From an uncultured Actinomycetes bacterium (lineage in GTDB: Bacteria > Actinomycetota > Actinomycetes > Nanopelagicales > Nanopelagicaceae): a stretch of 5,180 nt of DNA. The translations under genes and the position numbers were made by a program. The notes beneath the pieces are model-generated. The model had not been told where the DNA came from and did not search any database. It worked only from the letters and a program-made list of their open reading frames with translations. Every line of letters begins with the position of its first letter. Positions within the stretch are counted from its first letter, which is position 1. The stretch lies in contig CAIXDY010000040.1 of the NCBI GenBank assembly GCA_903918325.1, positions 1 to 5,180 on the forward strand, read 5' to 3'. Positions 1 through 5,180 of the stretch are shown piece by piece.

Positions 1-168
1 CGCACGGCTGAAGCTATGGAATCTGGCATGGTCGCAATTAATAAAGGCGTTATCTCAGATCCAGCAGCGCCATTTGGTGGCGTGAAGCAATCTGGTTTGG
101 GCCGAGAAGGTGGATTTGATGGAATTCATGAGTTCTTGCAGACCAAATACATTGGTGTAGAGATTTAA
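1..168 (+). CDS. gabD: Succinate-semialdehyde dehydrogenase-type aldehyde dehydrogenase, C-terminal fragment (5' end outside window)
   Basis: The frame is open from the first base to a TAA at 166-168, giving the last 55 residues of a protein whose start lies upstream. It contains the run DPAAPFGGVKQSGLGREGG at residues 20-38, followed by GIHEF and a KYI near the end. This PFGG(V/I)KxSGxGREG block is the C-terminal signature of NAD(P)-dependent aldehyde dehydrogenases, and its form fits the succinate-semialdehyde dehydrogenase group, which oxidises succinate semialdehyde to succinate in GABA and related catabolism. The catalytic Cys/Glu and the Rossmann domain are not in the window, so substrate assignment rests on the tail alone; a neighbouring aldehyde dehydrogenase subfamily remains possible. 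Only four bases separate the stop from the 3' end of the convergent tRNA-Ser gene. I see no intrinsic terminator between them. Confidence 0.8.
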   Translation, partial: RTAEAMESGMVAINKGVISDPAAPFGGVKQSGLGREGGFDGIHEFLQTKYIGVEI

Positions 169-172
169 CCAG

Positions 173-257
173 CGGAGGATGAGGGATTTGAACCCTCGAT
201 AGGTTGCCCTATACACGCTTTCCAAGCGTGCGCACTCGGCCGCTATGCGAATCCTCC
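173..257 (-). tRNA. tRNA-Ser, anticodon GGA
   Basis: The minus strand folds into a complete class II tRNA. The acceptor stem pairs GGAGGAT (257-251) with ATCCTCC (180-174), 7 of 7 pairs, with a G discriminator at 173. The anticodon stem is CACGC/GCGTG (plus-strand 226-230 with 214-218) around the loop TTGGAAA, placing anticodon GGA at 223-221. The T arm is GAGGG-loop-CCCTC at 181-197, with the TTC loop motif. The 16-base variable region at 198-213 forms an ATAGG/CCTAT stem with a short loop; such a long variable arm together with the G discriminator is expected for serine tRNA. It decodes UCC and UCU codons. CCA is not encoded (the plus strand at 170-172 reads CAG), so it would be added after transcription. 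It lies divergent from the SRP RNA gene and convergent with the dehydrogenase gene. Confidence 0.96.
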
Positions 258-267
258 CGAGGGGAGC

Positions 268-273
268 ACTCTA
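268..273 (-). promoter_or_regulatory. Possible -10 box for tRNA-Ser
   Basis: On the minus strand, TAGAGT (complement of 268-273) lies 10 bases upstream of the mature tRNA 5' end. It would start a transcript near 261 with a very short leader. No convincing -35 hexamer is found 16-19 bases further upstream, so this is a weak call based mainly on position. Confidence 0.25.
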
Positions 274-287
274 TCGGTGGCTATAAC

Positions 288-293
288 TATGAT
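288..293 (+). promoter_or_regulatory. -10 box of the SRP RNA promoter
   Basis: TATGAT at 288-293 matches the TATAAT consensus at five of six positions and sits seven bases before 301, where the closing helix of the SRP RNA begins. That is the expected distance for transcription initiating at the RNA's own 5' end. The -35 region (around 264-270, AGCACT or GAGCAC) is poor. A second A/T-rich hexamer, TATAAC at 282-287, is an alternative but would add leader bases. Confidence 0.5.
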
Positions 294-300
294 TACGCCA

Positions 301-388
301 GATCCCTCGTACGGCGTTACCGTACTGAACTCCCCCAGGGCAGGAATGCAGCAAGGGTAGGTCCGCTCTGGCGGGTGTGCGAGGGGTC
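301..388 (+). ncRNA. ffs: Signal recognition particle RNA, small bacterial type (4.5S RNA)
   Basis: This RNA pairs with Ffh protein to form the signal recognition particle that targets nascent membrane proteins to FtsY and the SecYEG translocon. The diagnostic domain IV is present: GGAA tetraloop at 343-346 closed by GCA/TGC (340-342 with 347-349), then the internal loop with CAGG (336-339) facing AGCA (350-353), the conserved Ffh M-domain binding site. The segments GAACTCCCCCAGG and CTCTGGCGGGTG on either side resemble actinobacterial SRP RNAs. The ends are set by a closing helix pairing 301-310 with 379-388, with two G-U pairs. An extra perfect hairpin, GTACGG/CCGTAC, occupies 309-325. The exact 5' and 3' ends are inferred from pairing and the -10 box. 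The gene lies immediately upstream of dnaX, a neighbourhood also known from Bacillus subtilis (scr-dnaX). Confidence 0.9.
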
Positions 389-393
389 CTTTT
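301..393 (+). terminator. SRP RNA closing helix plus T run, possible intrinsic terminator
   Basis: The 3' strand of the closing helix (379-388) is followed directly by C and TTTT at 390-393. A long-range helix followed by a short T run could end the SRP transcript. The run is only four T's and the helix partner is distant, so partial read-through into dnaX is plausible. Confidence 0.3.
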
Positions 394-401
394 AATGTTT
401 A

Positions 402-407
402 TATATG
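402..407 (+). promoter_or_regulatory. Possible -10 box of the dnaX promoter
   Basis: TATATG at 402-407 lies within the A/T-rich stretch TTTATATATG after the SRP RNA. It would give a transcript starting near 414 and a leader of about 24 bases before the chosen dnaX start. There is no recognisable -35 box at the right distance, since that position falls inside the SRP RNA 3' arm. dnaX may instead be read through from the SRP promoter. Confidence 0.3.
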
Positions 408-423
408 CGTTGCGTCGAAGAGT

Positions 424-430
424 AGAGAGG
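424..430 (+). promoter_or_regulatory. dnaX ribosome binding site
   Basis: AGAGAGG at 424-430 is a reasonable Shine-Dalgarno match. It is one base from the first ATG (432) and seven bases from the second (438). The spacing favours initiation at 438. Confidence 0.6.
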
Positions 431-437
431 AATGACG

Positions 438-2129
438 ATGTCATTAGCTTTGTATCGTAAATATCGTCCCTCTGTTTTTGCAGATGTCATCGGGCAAGAA
501 CATGTAACAGTTCCACTTTCAAATGCGTTGGAATCTGATCGCACTCATCATGCATATTTATTTAGCGGCCCACGTGGTTGCGGAAAAACTTCTAGCGCAC
601 GAATTATGGCGCGCTCGCTTAACTGCGTTAAAGGCCCAACTCCAAATCCATGTGGCGAATGCCAATCATGTAAAGATTTAGTTGCAAATGGTCCAGGTTC
701 ACTTGATGTTATCGAACTAGATGCGGCAACACATGGTTTAGTTGATGATGCACGCGACCTACGCGATAAGGCATTTTTTGCGCCAGTACAAAGTCGTTAC
801 AAGATTTACATTATCGATGAAGCACATCAGCTTGGGCCAGGTGCTGCCAATGCCTTACTTAAAGTTGTTGAAGAACCACCTCCACATGTAATTTTTATTT
901 TCGCAACAACTGAACCTGAAAAGTTAATTGCAACTATTCGTTCACGCACACATCACTATCCATTCCGTTTAGTTCCACCTGGAATTTTGGCAGCCCACCT
1001 CGAAAAGATTTGCAACCTTGAAGGCGTCAGCGTTGCTAAAGGCGTGATTCCGCTAGTTGTTCGCGCATCAGGTGGCTCAGTTCGCGATGCTTTATCGGTG
1101 CTTGGACAACTATTGGCTGGTGCTGGAAAAGATGGCGTCAGTTATGAAATCGCAATTCAATTATTGGGTTTCACCGATGGCGCACTGCTCGATGATGCAA
1201 TTGATGCAATTGCCGCCCATGATGGTGCAACGTTGTTCAAGACAATCGATCGCGTAATCGAATCTGGCCATGATCCCCGCCGCTTTACCAGCGATATGTT
1301 GGAACGTATTCGCGACTTAATGATTGTTGATGCTCTCAAAGACTCAGCAGCGAATTCAATCTTGCGCGATGTTCCTGATGATCAAATGGAACGTATGCGC
1401 AATCAAGCTAATCGAATTGGAACAGCAAATCTTTCACGTGCTGCCGATATTGCCGCTGAAGGTTTAACACAGATGCGCGGTGCTACTGCGCCACGTTTAA
1501 TGCTCGAACTTATTTGCGGGCGAATTCTTTTGCCTATTGGCGACAATGGTGAATCAGGAATGTTGTCGCGAATTGAACGCCTAGAACGCGCAGAAAATAT
1601 TGCTCCAATGAGTTCCGCTCGTTCTTCAGAAGTGCGCACCGCAGAGCCAAAAGAAACTACAGGCTCGGCTCATGCGCCTTCAGAAGTCACTCACTCCAAA
1701 GTTGAAAAAGCGGAACCTGCGGCGAAACAGCCACACGTACCAGGCAGCTTTGATATTGCCGCACTACGCCGTGCATGGCCAGATGTGATTGAAGATGTTA
1801 AAAAGCGCCGCCGATTAACCTGGTCACTACTTTCTGCCTCAGCTCAAGTATTAGCTGTTGATGACAAAGCAATCACTATTGGAATTGTTAACGCGGGAGC
1901 CCGTGATTCTTTCGTTCGCTCAGAGTCCGATGAAATCTTGCGTAAAGCCTTTGTTGATGTTGTTGGGTTAGATCGCAAGATCGAATGTGTTGTGGACCCA
2001 TCCATTGATACCAATACTCCAGCCGCGCGCGAAACTCGTACTTCAGAAGCGCCAACCGATAAGAACTTGCTTTCTGGTGCAGCCTTACTTGCACAAGAAC
2101 TTGGCGCAAAAGTTATCGAGAGTAAATAA
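438..2129 (+). CDS. dnaX: DNA polymerase III subunit gamma/tau (clamp loader)
   Basis: DnaX is the AAA+ motor subunit that loads the beta sliding clamp and couples polymerases in the cytoplasmic replisome. In 563-residue numbering: the LYRKYRP entry motif is at 5-11; Walker A GPRGCGKT at 44-51; the zinc-binding cysteines C63, C72, C75 and C78; Walker B IIDEAH at 125-130; sensor 1 FATTEP at 155-160; and the sensor 2 arginine R216 in GGSVRDALS. The ATPase and collar domains run to about residue 375. A low-complexity Ser/Glu/Ala/Thr-rich linker spans roughly 390-435, and a C-terminal domain of actinobacterial type (AALRRAWPDV, NAGARDSFVRS) spans about 438-520. I place the start at 438 because it fits the ribosome binding site and gives the MSLALYRKYRP beginning familiar in actinobacteria; an in-frame ATG at 432 would add two residues. 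The gene follows the SRP RNA and precedes recR by three bases. No canonical frameshift heptamer is seen, so only full-length tau is predicted. Confidence 0.96.
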   Translation: MSLALYRKYRPSVFADVIGQEHVTVPLSNALESDRTHHAYLFSGPRGCGKTSSARIMARSLNCVKGPTPNPCGECQSCKDLVANGPGSLDVIELDAATHGLVDDARDLRDKAFFAPVQSRYKIYIIDEAHQLGPGAANALLKVVEEPPPHVIFIFATTEPEKLIATIRSRTHHYPFRLVPPGILAAHLEKICNLEGVSVAKGVIPLVVRASGGSVRDALSVLGQLLAGAGKDGVSYEIAIQLLGFTDGALLDDAIDAIAAHDGATLFKTIDRVIESGHDPRRFTSDMLERIRDLMIVDALKDSAANSILRDVPDDQMERMRNQANRIGTANLSRAADIAAEGLTQMRGATAPRLMLELICGRILLPIGDNGESGMLSRIERLERAENIAPMSSARSSEVRTAEPKETTGSAHAPSEVTHSKVEKAEPAAKQPHVPGSFDIAALRRAWPDVIEDVKKRRRLTWSLLSASAQVLAVDDKAITIGIVNAGARDSFVRSESDEILRKAFVDVVGLDRKIECVVDPSIDTNTPAARETRTSEAPTDKNLLSGAALLAQELGAKVIESK

Positions 2130-2132
2130 TTT

Positions 2133-2735
2133 ATGTCAGGAATGTACGAAGGCGCGATTCAAGATCTCATTGATGCCCTTGGTCGCTTGCCAGGAATTGG
2201 TCCAAAGTCGGCGCAGCGAATTGCTTTTCACATTCTGCAATCCGATGCTGAAATTGCGACAGCTTTAGTCGATTCAATTCGTACAGTTAAAGAGCGCGTA
2301 AAATTCTGTGTTCAATGCGGAAATGTTTCTGAAGAAGATGAGTGCCGTATCTGCCGCGATCCACGACGTGACAACACGTTGATTTGCGTTGTTGAAGAAA
2401 GCAAAGACGTTATTGCAATCGAACGCACACGCGAATTTCGTGGGAAGTACCACGTACTTGGGGGAGCGATTTCTCCAATTGATGGAATTGGTCCCGAACA
2501 ATTACGTATTCGCGAACTCATGGCCCGACTTGCAGATCCTGGAATTGTTGAAGTTATTTTGGCGACTGATCCAAACCTTGAAGGCGAAGCCACAGCTACC
2601 TATTTATCTCGATTGATTAAGCCGCTAGAAATTAAAGTTTCACGTTTAGCTAGCGGTCTGCCAGTAGGCGGAGATCTTGAGTACGCCGATGAAGTTACGC
2701 TTGGCCGAGCTTTCGAGGGCCGTCGCGACGTTTAA
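2133..2735 (+). CDS. recR: Recombination mediator protein RecR
   Basis: RecR acts with RecO (and RecF) to load RecA onto SSB-coated gapped DNA during recombinational repair. The 200-residue product has the normal family length and architecture: helix-hairpin-helix with LPGIGPKSAQRIAFHIL at 19-35; a four-cysteine zinc finger at C59, C62, C71 and C74; a Toprim domain from about 82 to 177 with Glu88 and the ATDPN motif (Asp146), followed by EGEATA; and the C-terminal LPVGGDLEYADEVTLGRA segment. All landmark residues are intact. The start at 2133 is three bases past the dnaX stop, preceded by a weak GAGAG at 2118-2122 inside dnaX. An in-frame ATG at 2142 gives MYEGAIQDL, closer to the start of many homologues, but has no better binding site. 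The pair is almost certainly cotranscribed and translationally coupled. The ybaB/ebfC gene that often lies between them elsewhere is absent. Confidence 0.96.
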   Translation: MSGMYEGAIQDLIDALGRLPGIGPKSAQRIAFHILQSDAEIATALVDSIRTVKERVKFCVQCGNVSEEDECRICRDPRRDNTLICVVEESKDVIAIERTREFRGKYHVLGGAISPIDGIGPEQLRIRELMARLADPGIVEVILATDPNLEGEATATYLSRLIKPLEIKVSRLASGLPVGGDLEYADEVTLGRAFEGRRDV

Positions 2736-2825
2736 TCTCGTTATGTGATACGCAAGCGGTCTCATTATTTGAGATTTGCCATTAATCGAGTAGCCCCCAG
2801 GCAATTAATGCTTCAGGATTGAGCC
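2736..2825. other. 90-base spacer between recR and lysC
   Basis: This gap separates the replication/repair block from the aspartate pathway block. It holds a short hairpin (TCTCA at 2760-2764, TGAGA at 2770-2774, followed by TTT), too weak to call a terminator with confidence. It also has a TTGCC/GGCAA inverted pair (2776-2780 and 2800-2804) and two copies of the palindrome ATTAAT (2781-2786 and 2804-2809). I found no convincing -35/-10 pair and no lysine riboswitch; the spacer is too short for one. The lysC ribosome binding site AGGA is at 2815-2818. Confidence 0.5.
2815..2818 (+). promoter_or_regulatory. lysC ribosome binding site
   Basis: AGGA at 2815-2818 is seven bases before the ATG at 2826. 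It supports that start, which places the conserved VQKYGGSS motif at the expected distance from the N-terminus. It is noticeably weaker than the internal site at 3565-3571. Confidence 0.55.
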
Positions 2826-4097
2826 ATGGGACTGATCGTTCAGAAGTATGGCGGCTCCTCTGTGGCAGATGCCGAGGGCATGAAGCGCGTTGCCAATCGC
2901 ATCGTGGCAGCCAAGCGCGATGGCAATCAAGTCGTTGTCGTTGTTTCTGCAATGGGCGATACAACCGATGAACTCATTGATTTGGCTAAACAGATCACGC
3001 CAATTCCAGCTGGGCGCGAACTCGACATGTTGTTAACTGCTGGCGAGCGAATTTCGATGGCGCTGCTTGCAATGGCGATTACAAATTTAGGGCATGAAGC
3101 CCGTTCATTCACCGGTAGCCAAGCCGGCGTGATTACAACATCAGCACATGGCCGCGCTCGCATCATCGATGTAACTCCAGGAAGAATTCAAGAAGCGCTC
3201 AAAGAAGGTGCGATTGCAATCGTTGCTGGCTTTCAAGGAATTTCGCAAGATACAAAAGATGTAACAACTCTTGGTCGTGGAGGAAGTGACACAACTGCAG
3301 TTGCTTTAGCGGCAGCTCTTGAAGCTGATGTGTGTGAAATTTATACCGATGTTGACGGAATCTTTAGCGCCGATCCGCGAGTTGTTCCTACTGCACGTAA
3401 ATTAAAAACCGTTACTTATGATGAAATGTTGGAACTCGCAGCAAGTGGTGCAAAGGTTCTGCACTTGCGTTGCGTTGAGTATGCCCGCCGTTATGACTTA
3501 CCTATTCACGTACGTTCATCTTTTACAACTAATGAAGGAACATGGGTGGTCAAAGATCACCCACAAGGAGGAGAAATGGAACAAGCAATCATCGCCGGTA
3601 TCGCACACGATAAGAGCGAAGCCAAGATCACGATAGTCGGCGTACCTGACCGCACTGGTGTTGCTGCACGCATTTTCCAAGCCATTGCCGATGCCGACAT
3701 CAATATCGACATGATTGTGCAGAATGTTTCTGCCGCAGCCACGGGCTTAACTGATATTTCATTTACTCTGCCTAAAGATGAAGGCGCAGAAGCAACAACT
3801 ATCTTGCAAAAACTACAAGGCGAAGTTGGTTTTGCTTCGATTCAATACGATGACCAAGTAGGCAAATTGTCGTTAATTGGCGCTGGAATGCGTTCACATC
3901 CAGGTGTTACTGCCACTTTCTTTGGTGCAATGTCAGAAGCGGGGATCAACATTGAAATGATTTCTACTTCTGAAATTCGAATCTCAATTATCTGTCGCCA
4001 GTCAGATTTAGAACGCGGGGCAAAAGCTGCACATGCCGCGTTCGGTTTAGATGCCAATAACAATGAAGCCGTTGTATATGGAGGAACTGGCCGATGA
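2826..4097 (+). CDS. lysC: Aspartate kinase (aspartokinase), alpha subunit / full-length
   Basis: The enzyme phosphorylates L-aspartate with ATP to 4-phospho-aspartate, the committed step towards lysine, diaminopimelate, threonine and methionine. The 423-residue product aligns by eye almost throughout with the 421-residue Corynebacterium glutamicum enzyme. The kinase domain carries KYGGSS at 7-12, TAGERIS at 71-77, TTLGRGGSDTTA at 147-158 and DVDGIFSADPR at 175-185. Two ACT regulatory domains follow, starting near SEAKITIVG (264) and VGKLSLIGAG (345), with the effector-site segment QNVSAAATGLTDISFT at 299-314 and TSEIRIS at 381-387. The C. glutamicum enzyme is an alpha2beta2 heterotetramer under concerted lysine plus threonine inhibition. 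The same subunit plan is likely here because an internal start at codon 251 has a strong ribosome binding site. The gene overlaps asd by four bases. Confidence 0.97.
   Translation: MGLIVQKYGGSSVADAEGMKRVANRIVAAKRDGNQVVVVVSAMGDTTDELIDLAKQITPIPAGRELDMLLTAGERISMALLAMAITNLGHEARSFTGSQAGVITTSAHGRARIIDVTPGRIQEALKEGAIAIVAGFQGISQDTKDVTTLGRGGSDTTAVALAAALEADVCEIYTDVDGIFSADPRVVPTARKLKTVTYDEMLELAASGAKVLHLRCVEYARRYDLPIHVRSSFTTNEGTWVVKDHPQGGEMEQAIIAGIAHDKSEAKITIVGVPDRTGVAARIFQAIADADINIDMIVQNVSAAATGLTDISFTLPKDEGAEATTILQKLQGEVGFASIQYDDQVGKLSLIGAGMRSHPGVTATFFGAMSEAGINIEMISTSEIRISIICRQSDLERGAKAAHAAFGLDANNNEAVVYGGTGR
3565..3571 (+). promoter_or_regulatory. Internal Shine-Dalgarno for the lysC beta subunit
   Basis: AAGGAGG at 3565-3571 is fully complementary to the 3' end of 16S rRNA and is followed after four bases by an in-frame ATG at 3576. 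It encodes Gln-Gly-Gly inside the linker between the kinase and ACT domains, where sequence is poorly conserved among homologues. It is the strongest binding site in the window. Confidence 0.75.
3576..4097 (+). CDS. lysC: Aspartate kinase beta (regulatory) subunit, in-frame internal start within lysC
   Basis: Initiation at the ATG of codon 251 would yield a 173-residue protein, starting MEQAIIAGIAHDKSEAK, that contains only the two ACT domains. This corresponds closely to the C. glutamicum beta subunit, about 172 residues, which begins at the equivalent (V/M)EEAVLTGVATDKSEAK position and is translated from the same gene. ACT domains of alpha and beta chains pair to form the lysine and threonine sites, so a separately made beta chain would set assembly and feedback sensitivity. 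The sequence shows the in-frame ATG and the near-ideal ribosome binding site. That it is used in this organism is inferred from the homologous system. Confidence 0.65.
   Translation: MEQAIIAGIAHDKSEAKITIVGVPDRTGVAARIFQAIADADINIDMIVQNVSAAATGLTDISFTLPKDEGAEATTILQKLQGEVGFASIQYDDQVGKLSLIGAGMRSHPGVTATFFGAMSEAGINIEMISTSEIRISIICRQSDLERGAKAAHAAFGLDANNNEAVVYGGTGR
4080..4085 (+). promoter_or_regulatory. asd ribosome binding site inside lysC
   Basis: GGAGGA at 4080-4085 lies eight bases before the asd ATG and encodes the Gly-Gly of the conserved lysC C-terminus. It allows strong reinitiation on asd at the ATGA overlap. Confidence 0.7.
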
Positions 4098-5161
4098 CCA
4101 AAAAGAAGAGTTCTAAAAAGCCATCATTGGCAGTCGTTGGCGCAACAGGTGCTGTGGGAACTGTGATGCTTAGTATTTTGTCCGAGCGCAAAGATGTTTG
4201 GGGCGAGATTCGCTTAATTGCTTCGGCTCGTAGTGCTGGAAAGAAATTAATGTGTCGCGGCGAAGAGCTCACTGTTGTTGCACTGTCACCCGAAGCATTC
4301 GATGGAATCGATGTTGCAATGTTCGATGTTCCAGATGAGGTATCGCTGCAGTGGGCACCAATTGCAGTTGAACGTGGCGCAGTTGTTGTCGATAACTCAG
4401 CGGCATTTCGCATGGATCCAAAAGTTCCATTAGTTGTTCCTGAAGTTAATCCTAAGGACGCCAAGAAGCGCCCTAAGGGAATTATTTCAAATCCAAACTG
4501 CACAACACTGTCGATGATTGTTGCAATGGGTGCCCTCAATAAGAAGTTTGAATTGAAGGAACTTGTAGTTGCTTCTTATCAAGCTGCATCAGGTGCAGGA
4601 CAACCTGGTATAGATGCTTTACGTGAGCAGATCTCATTAGTCGCCGGTACAAATGCCGGTGAAGTAACTGGCGATGTTCGTAAACTTATTAAAGACTCTG
4701 GACCATTTCCTGCGCCGTTAGCACTCAATGTTGTACCTTGGGCAGGATCACTGAAAGAAGATGGTTACACATCAGAAGAACTCAAAGTGCGCAATGAATC
4801 TCGCAAAATTCTAGGAATGCCAAAGTTAAAGGTTTCCACAACATGTGTGCGTGTTCCGGTGCTTACAACGCATTCATTAGCCGTGCATGCAACCTTCAAA
4901 AAAGAAGTAACACGAAAAGCTGCTCAAAAAACTTTGGAAAAAGCTGCTGGAGTCACACTTCTTGATGATCCTGAGAATAAGAAGTTTCCAACACCTAACG
5001 ATGCCGTAGGAACTGATGCGACATGGGTGGGGCGTGTGCGCCAGTCACTTGATGATAAAAAGTCTTTGGATCTTTTCCTATGCGGTGACAATTTACGCAA
5101 AGGTGCTGCGCTTAATACTGCACAGATCGCTGAACTACTGGCAGTAGAGTTCACGTCATGA
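4094..5161 (+). CDS. asd: Aspartate-semialdehyde dehydrogenase
   Basis: The enzyme reduces aspartyl-4-phosphate to aspartate-4-semialdehyde with NADPH, directly after LysC, in the cytoplasm. The 355-residue protein has the NADP-binding glycine motif VGATGAVGTV at 15-24, the active-site cysteine C136 in SNPNCTT, SYQAASGAG at 161-169 with Gln163, the substrate-binding Arg253 and catalytic His260 in CVRVPVLTTH, and the cofactor-binding C-terminal block GDNLRKGAALNTAQIAEL at 331-348. The segment FDVPDEVS at 77-84 replaces the FSAGG loop of many family members; as I recall, Streptomyces enzymes share it, so it is probably a lineage variant rather than a defect. A lysine-rich extension (residues 2-9) precedes the first strand. 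The start overlaps the lysC stop as ATGA, with a good ribosome binding site upstream, giving a coupled lysC-asd unit. Confidence 0.97.
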   Translation: MTKKKSSKKPSLAVVGATGAVGTVMLSILSERKDVWGEIRLIASARSAGKKLMCRGEELTVVALSPEAFDGIDVAMFDVPDEVSLQWAPIAVERGAVVVDNSAAFRMDPKVPLVVPEVNPKDAKKRPKGIISNPNCTTLSMIVAMGALNKKFELKELVVASYQAASGAGQPGIDALREQISLVAGTNAGEVTGDVRKLIKDSGPFPAPLALNVVPWAGSLKEDGYTSEELKVRNESRKILGMPKLKVSTTCVRVPVLTTHSLAVHATFKKEVTRKAAQKTLEKAAGVTLLDDPENKKFPTPNDAVGTDATWVGRVRQSLDDKKSLDLFLCGDNLRKGAALNTAQIAELLAVEFTS

Positions 5162-5180
5162 GTATTAAAGAGACGCTGCA
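5158..5180 (+). CDS. Start of a downstream gene overlapping asd, truncated by the window edge
   Basis: An ATG at 5158 overlaps the asd TGA as ATGA and opens a frame reading MSIKETL before the window ends. The overlap copies the lysC-asd junction, and codon use is unremarkable. The ribosome binding site is weak (AGAG at 5146-5149, eight bases upstream), as is common for coupled genes. Seven residues are too few to name a product. The geometry suggests a third member of the same transcription unit. Confidence 0.5.

Noticed and set aside
204..395. A 63-codon open frame crossing the tRNA-Ser and SRP RNA genes.
   Set aside because: Both underlying RNA genes are well supported by structure, and the peptide has no recognisable features.
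774..779. Run of six T's in dnaX as a slippage site.
   Set aside because: It lies in the middle of the ATPase domain and simply encodes the conserved Phe-Phe of the DKAFFAP motif; no heptamer of the right form is present.
1799..1805. T-AAA-AAG in dnaX near the start of the C-terminal domain, as a possible programmed -1 frameshift making a gamma-like product; the -1 frame stops about 18 codons later.
   Set aside because: The canonical heptamer is A-AAA-AAG; with T in first position the P-site tRNA cannot re-pair fully, and no strong downstream stem or upstream stimulatory element is evident.
2769..2774. TTGAGA as a -35 box for lysC.
   Set aside because: No -10-like hexamer occurs 16-19 bases downstream; that position is the C-rich TAGCCCCC stretch.
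2760..2777. TCTCA/TGAGA hairpin followed by TTT as a terminator after recR.
   Set aside because: A five-pair, mostly weak stem with a three-base T tail is below what I would call an intrinsic terminator.
4322..4345. Loss of the FSAGG cofactor loop in Asd (FDVPDEVS instead) as a possible defect.
   Set aside because: Streptomyces-type Asd proteins, as I recall, have the same replacement, and all catalytic residues are intact, so it is a lineage variant.
3988..4539. A 183-codon minus-strand frame opposite lysC and asd.
   Set aside because: It is antisense to two strongly conserved enzyme genes, is low-complexity in Ser/Thr/Ala, and is best explained as a shadow of codon bias.

Overview
The window looks like a chromosomal housekeeping segment from a low-to-mid G+C actinobacterium (mid-40s percent G+C, judged by eye). 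The DnaX, RecR, aspartate kinase and aspartate-semialdehyde dehydrogenase proteins all read like actinobacterial versions, close in motif detail to remembered Corynebacterium, Mycobacterium or Streptomyces sequences. The modest G+C, short spacers and stop/start overlaps suggest a streamlined genome such as the freshwater acI group (Nanopelagicales). That placement is inference.

Layout: (1) bases 1-168 are the 3' end of a succinate-semialdehyde dehydrogenase-type gene. (2) 173-257 is a complete tRNA-Ser(GGA) on the minus strand, converging on that gene. (3) 301-388 is a small bacterial SRP (4.5S) RNA on the plus strand, with a good -10 box placed so that transcription would begin at its first helix. 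(4) 438-2129 is dnaX, the clamp-loader tau subunit. (5) 2133-2735 is recR, three bases after dnaX. (6) 2736-2825 is a 90-base spacer. (7) 2826-4097 is lysC, aspartate kinase, with a near-perfect internal Shine-Dalgarno and in-frame ATG that would make a separate regulatory beta subunit. (8) 4094-5161 is asd, overlapping lysC by ATGA. (9) From 5158 another frame opens by ATGA overlap with asd and runs off the window.

Functionally there are two blocks. The first (tRNA-Ser, SRP RNA, dnaX, recR) belongs to the information and secretion machinery, in an order known from many Gram-positive bacteria. The second (lysC, asd) carries out the first two steps from aspartate to lysine, threonine, methionine and diaminopimelate, and is translationally coupled.

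No mobile element, CRISPR array, phage gene or clearly undescribed system is visible. The observations most worth checking are the internal lysC start, an extra hairpin in the 5' arm of the SRP RNA, and the absence of ybaB between dnaX and recR.
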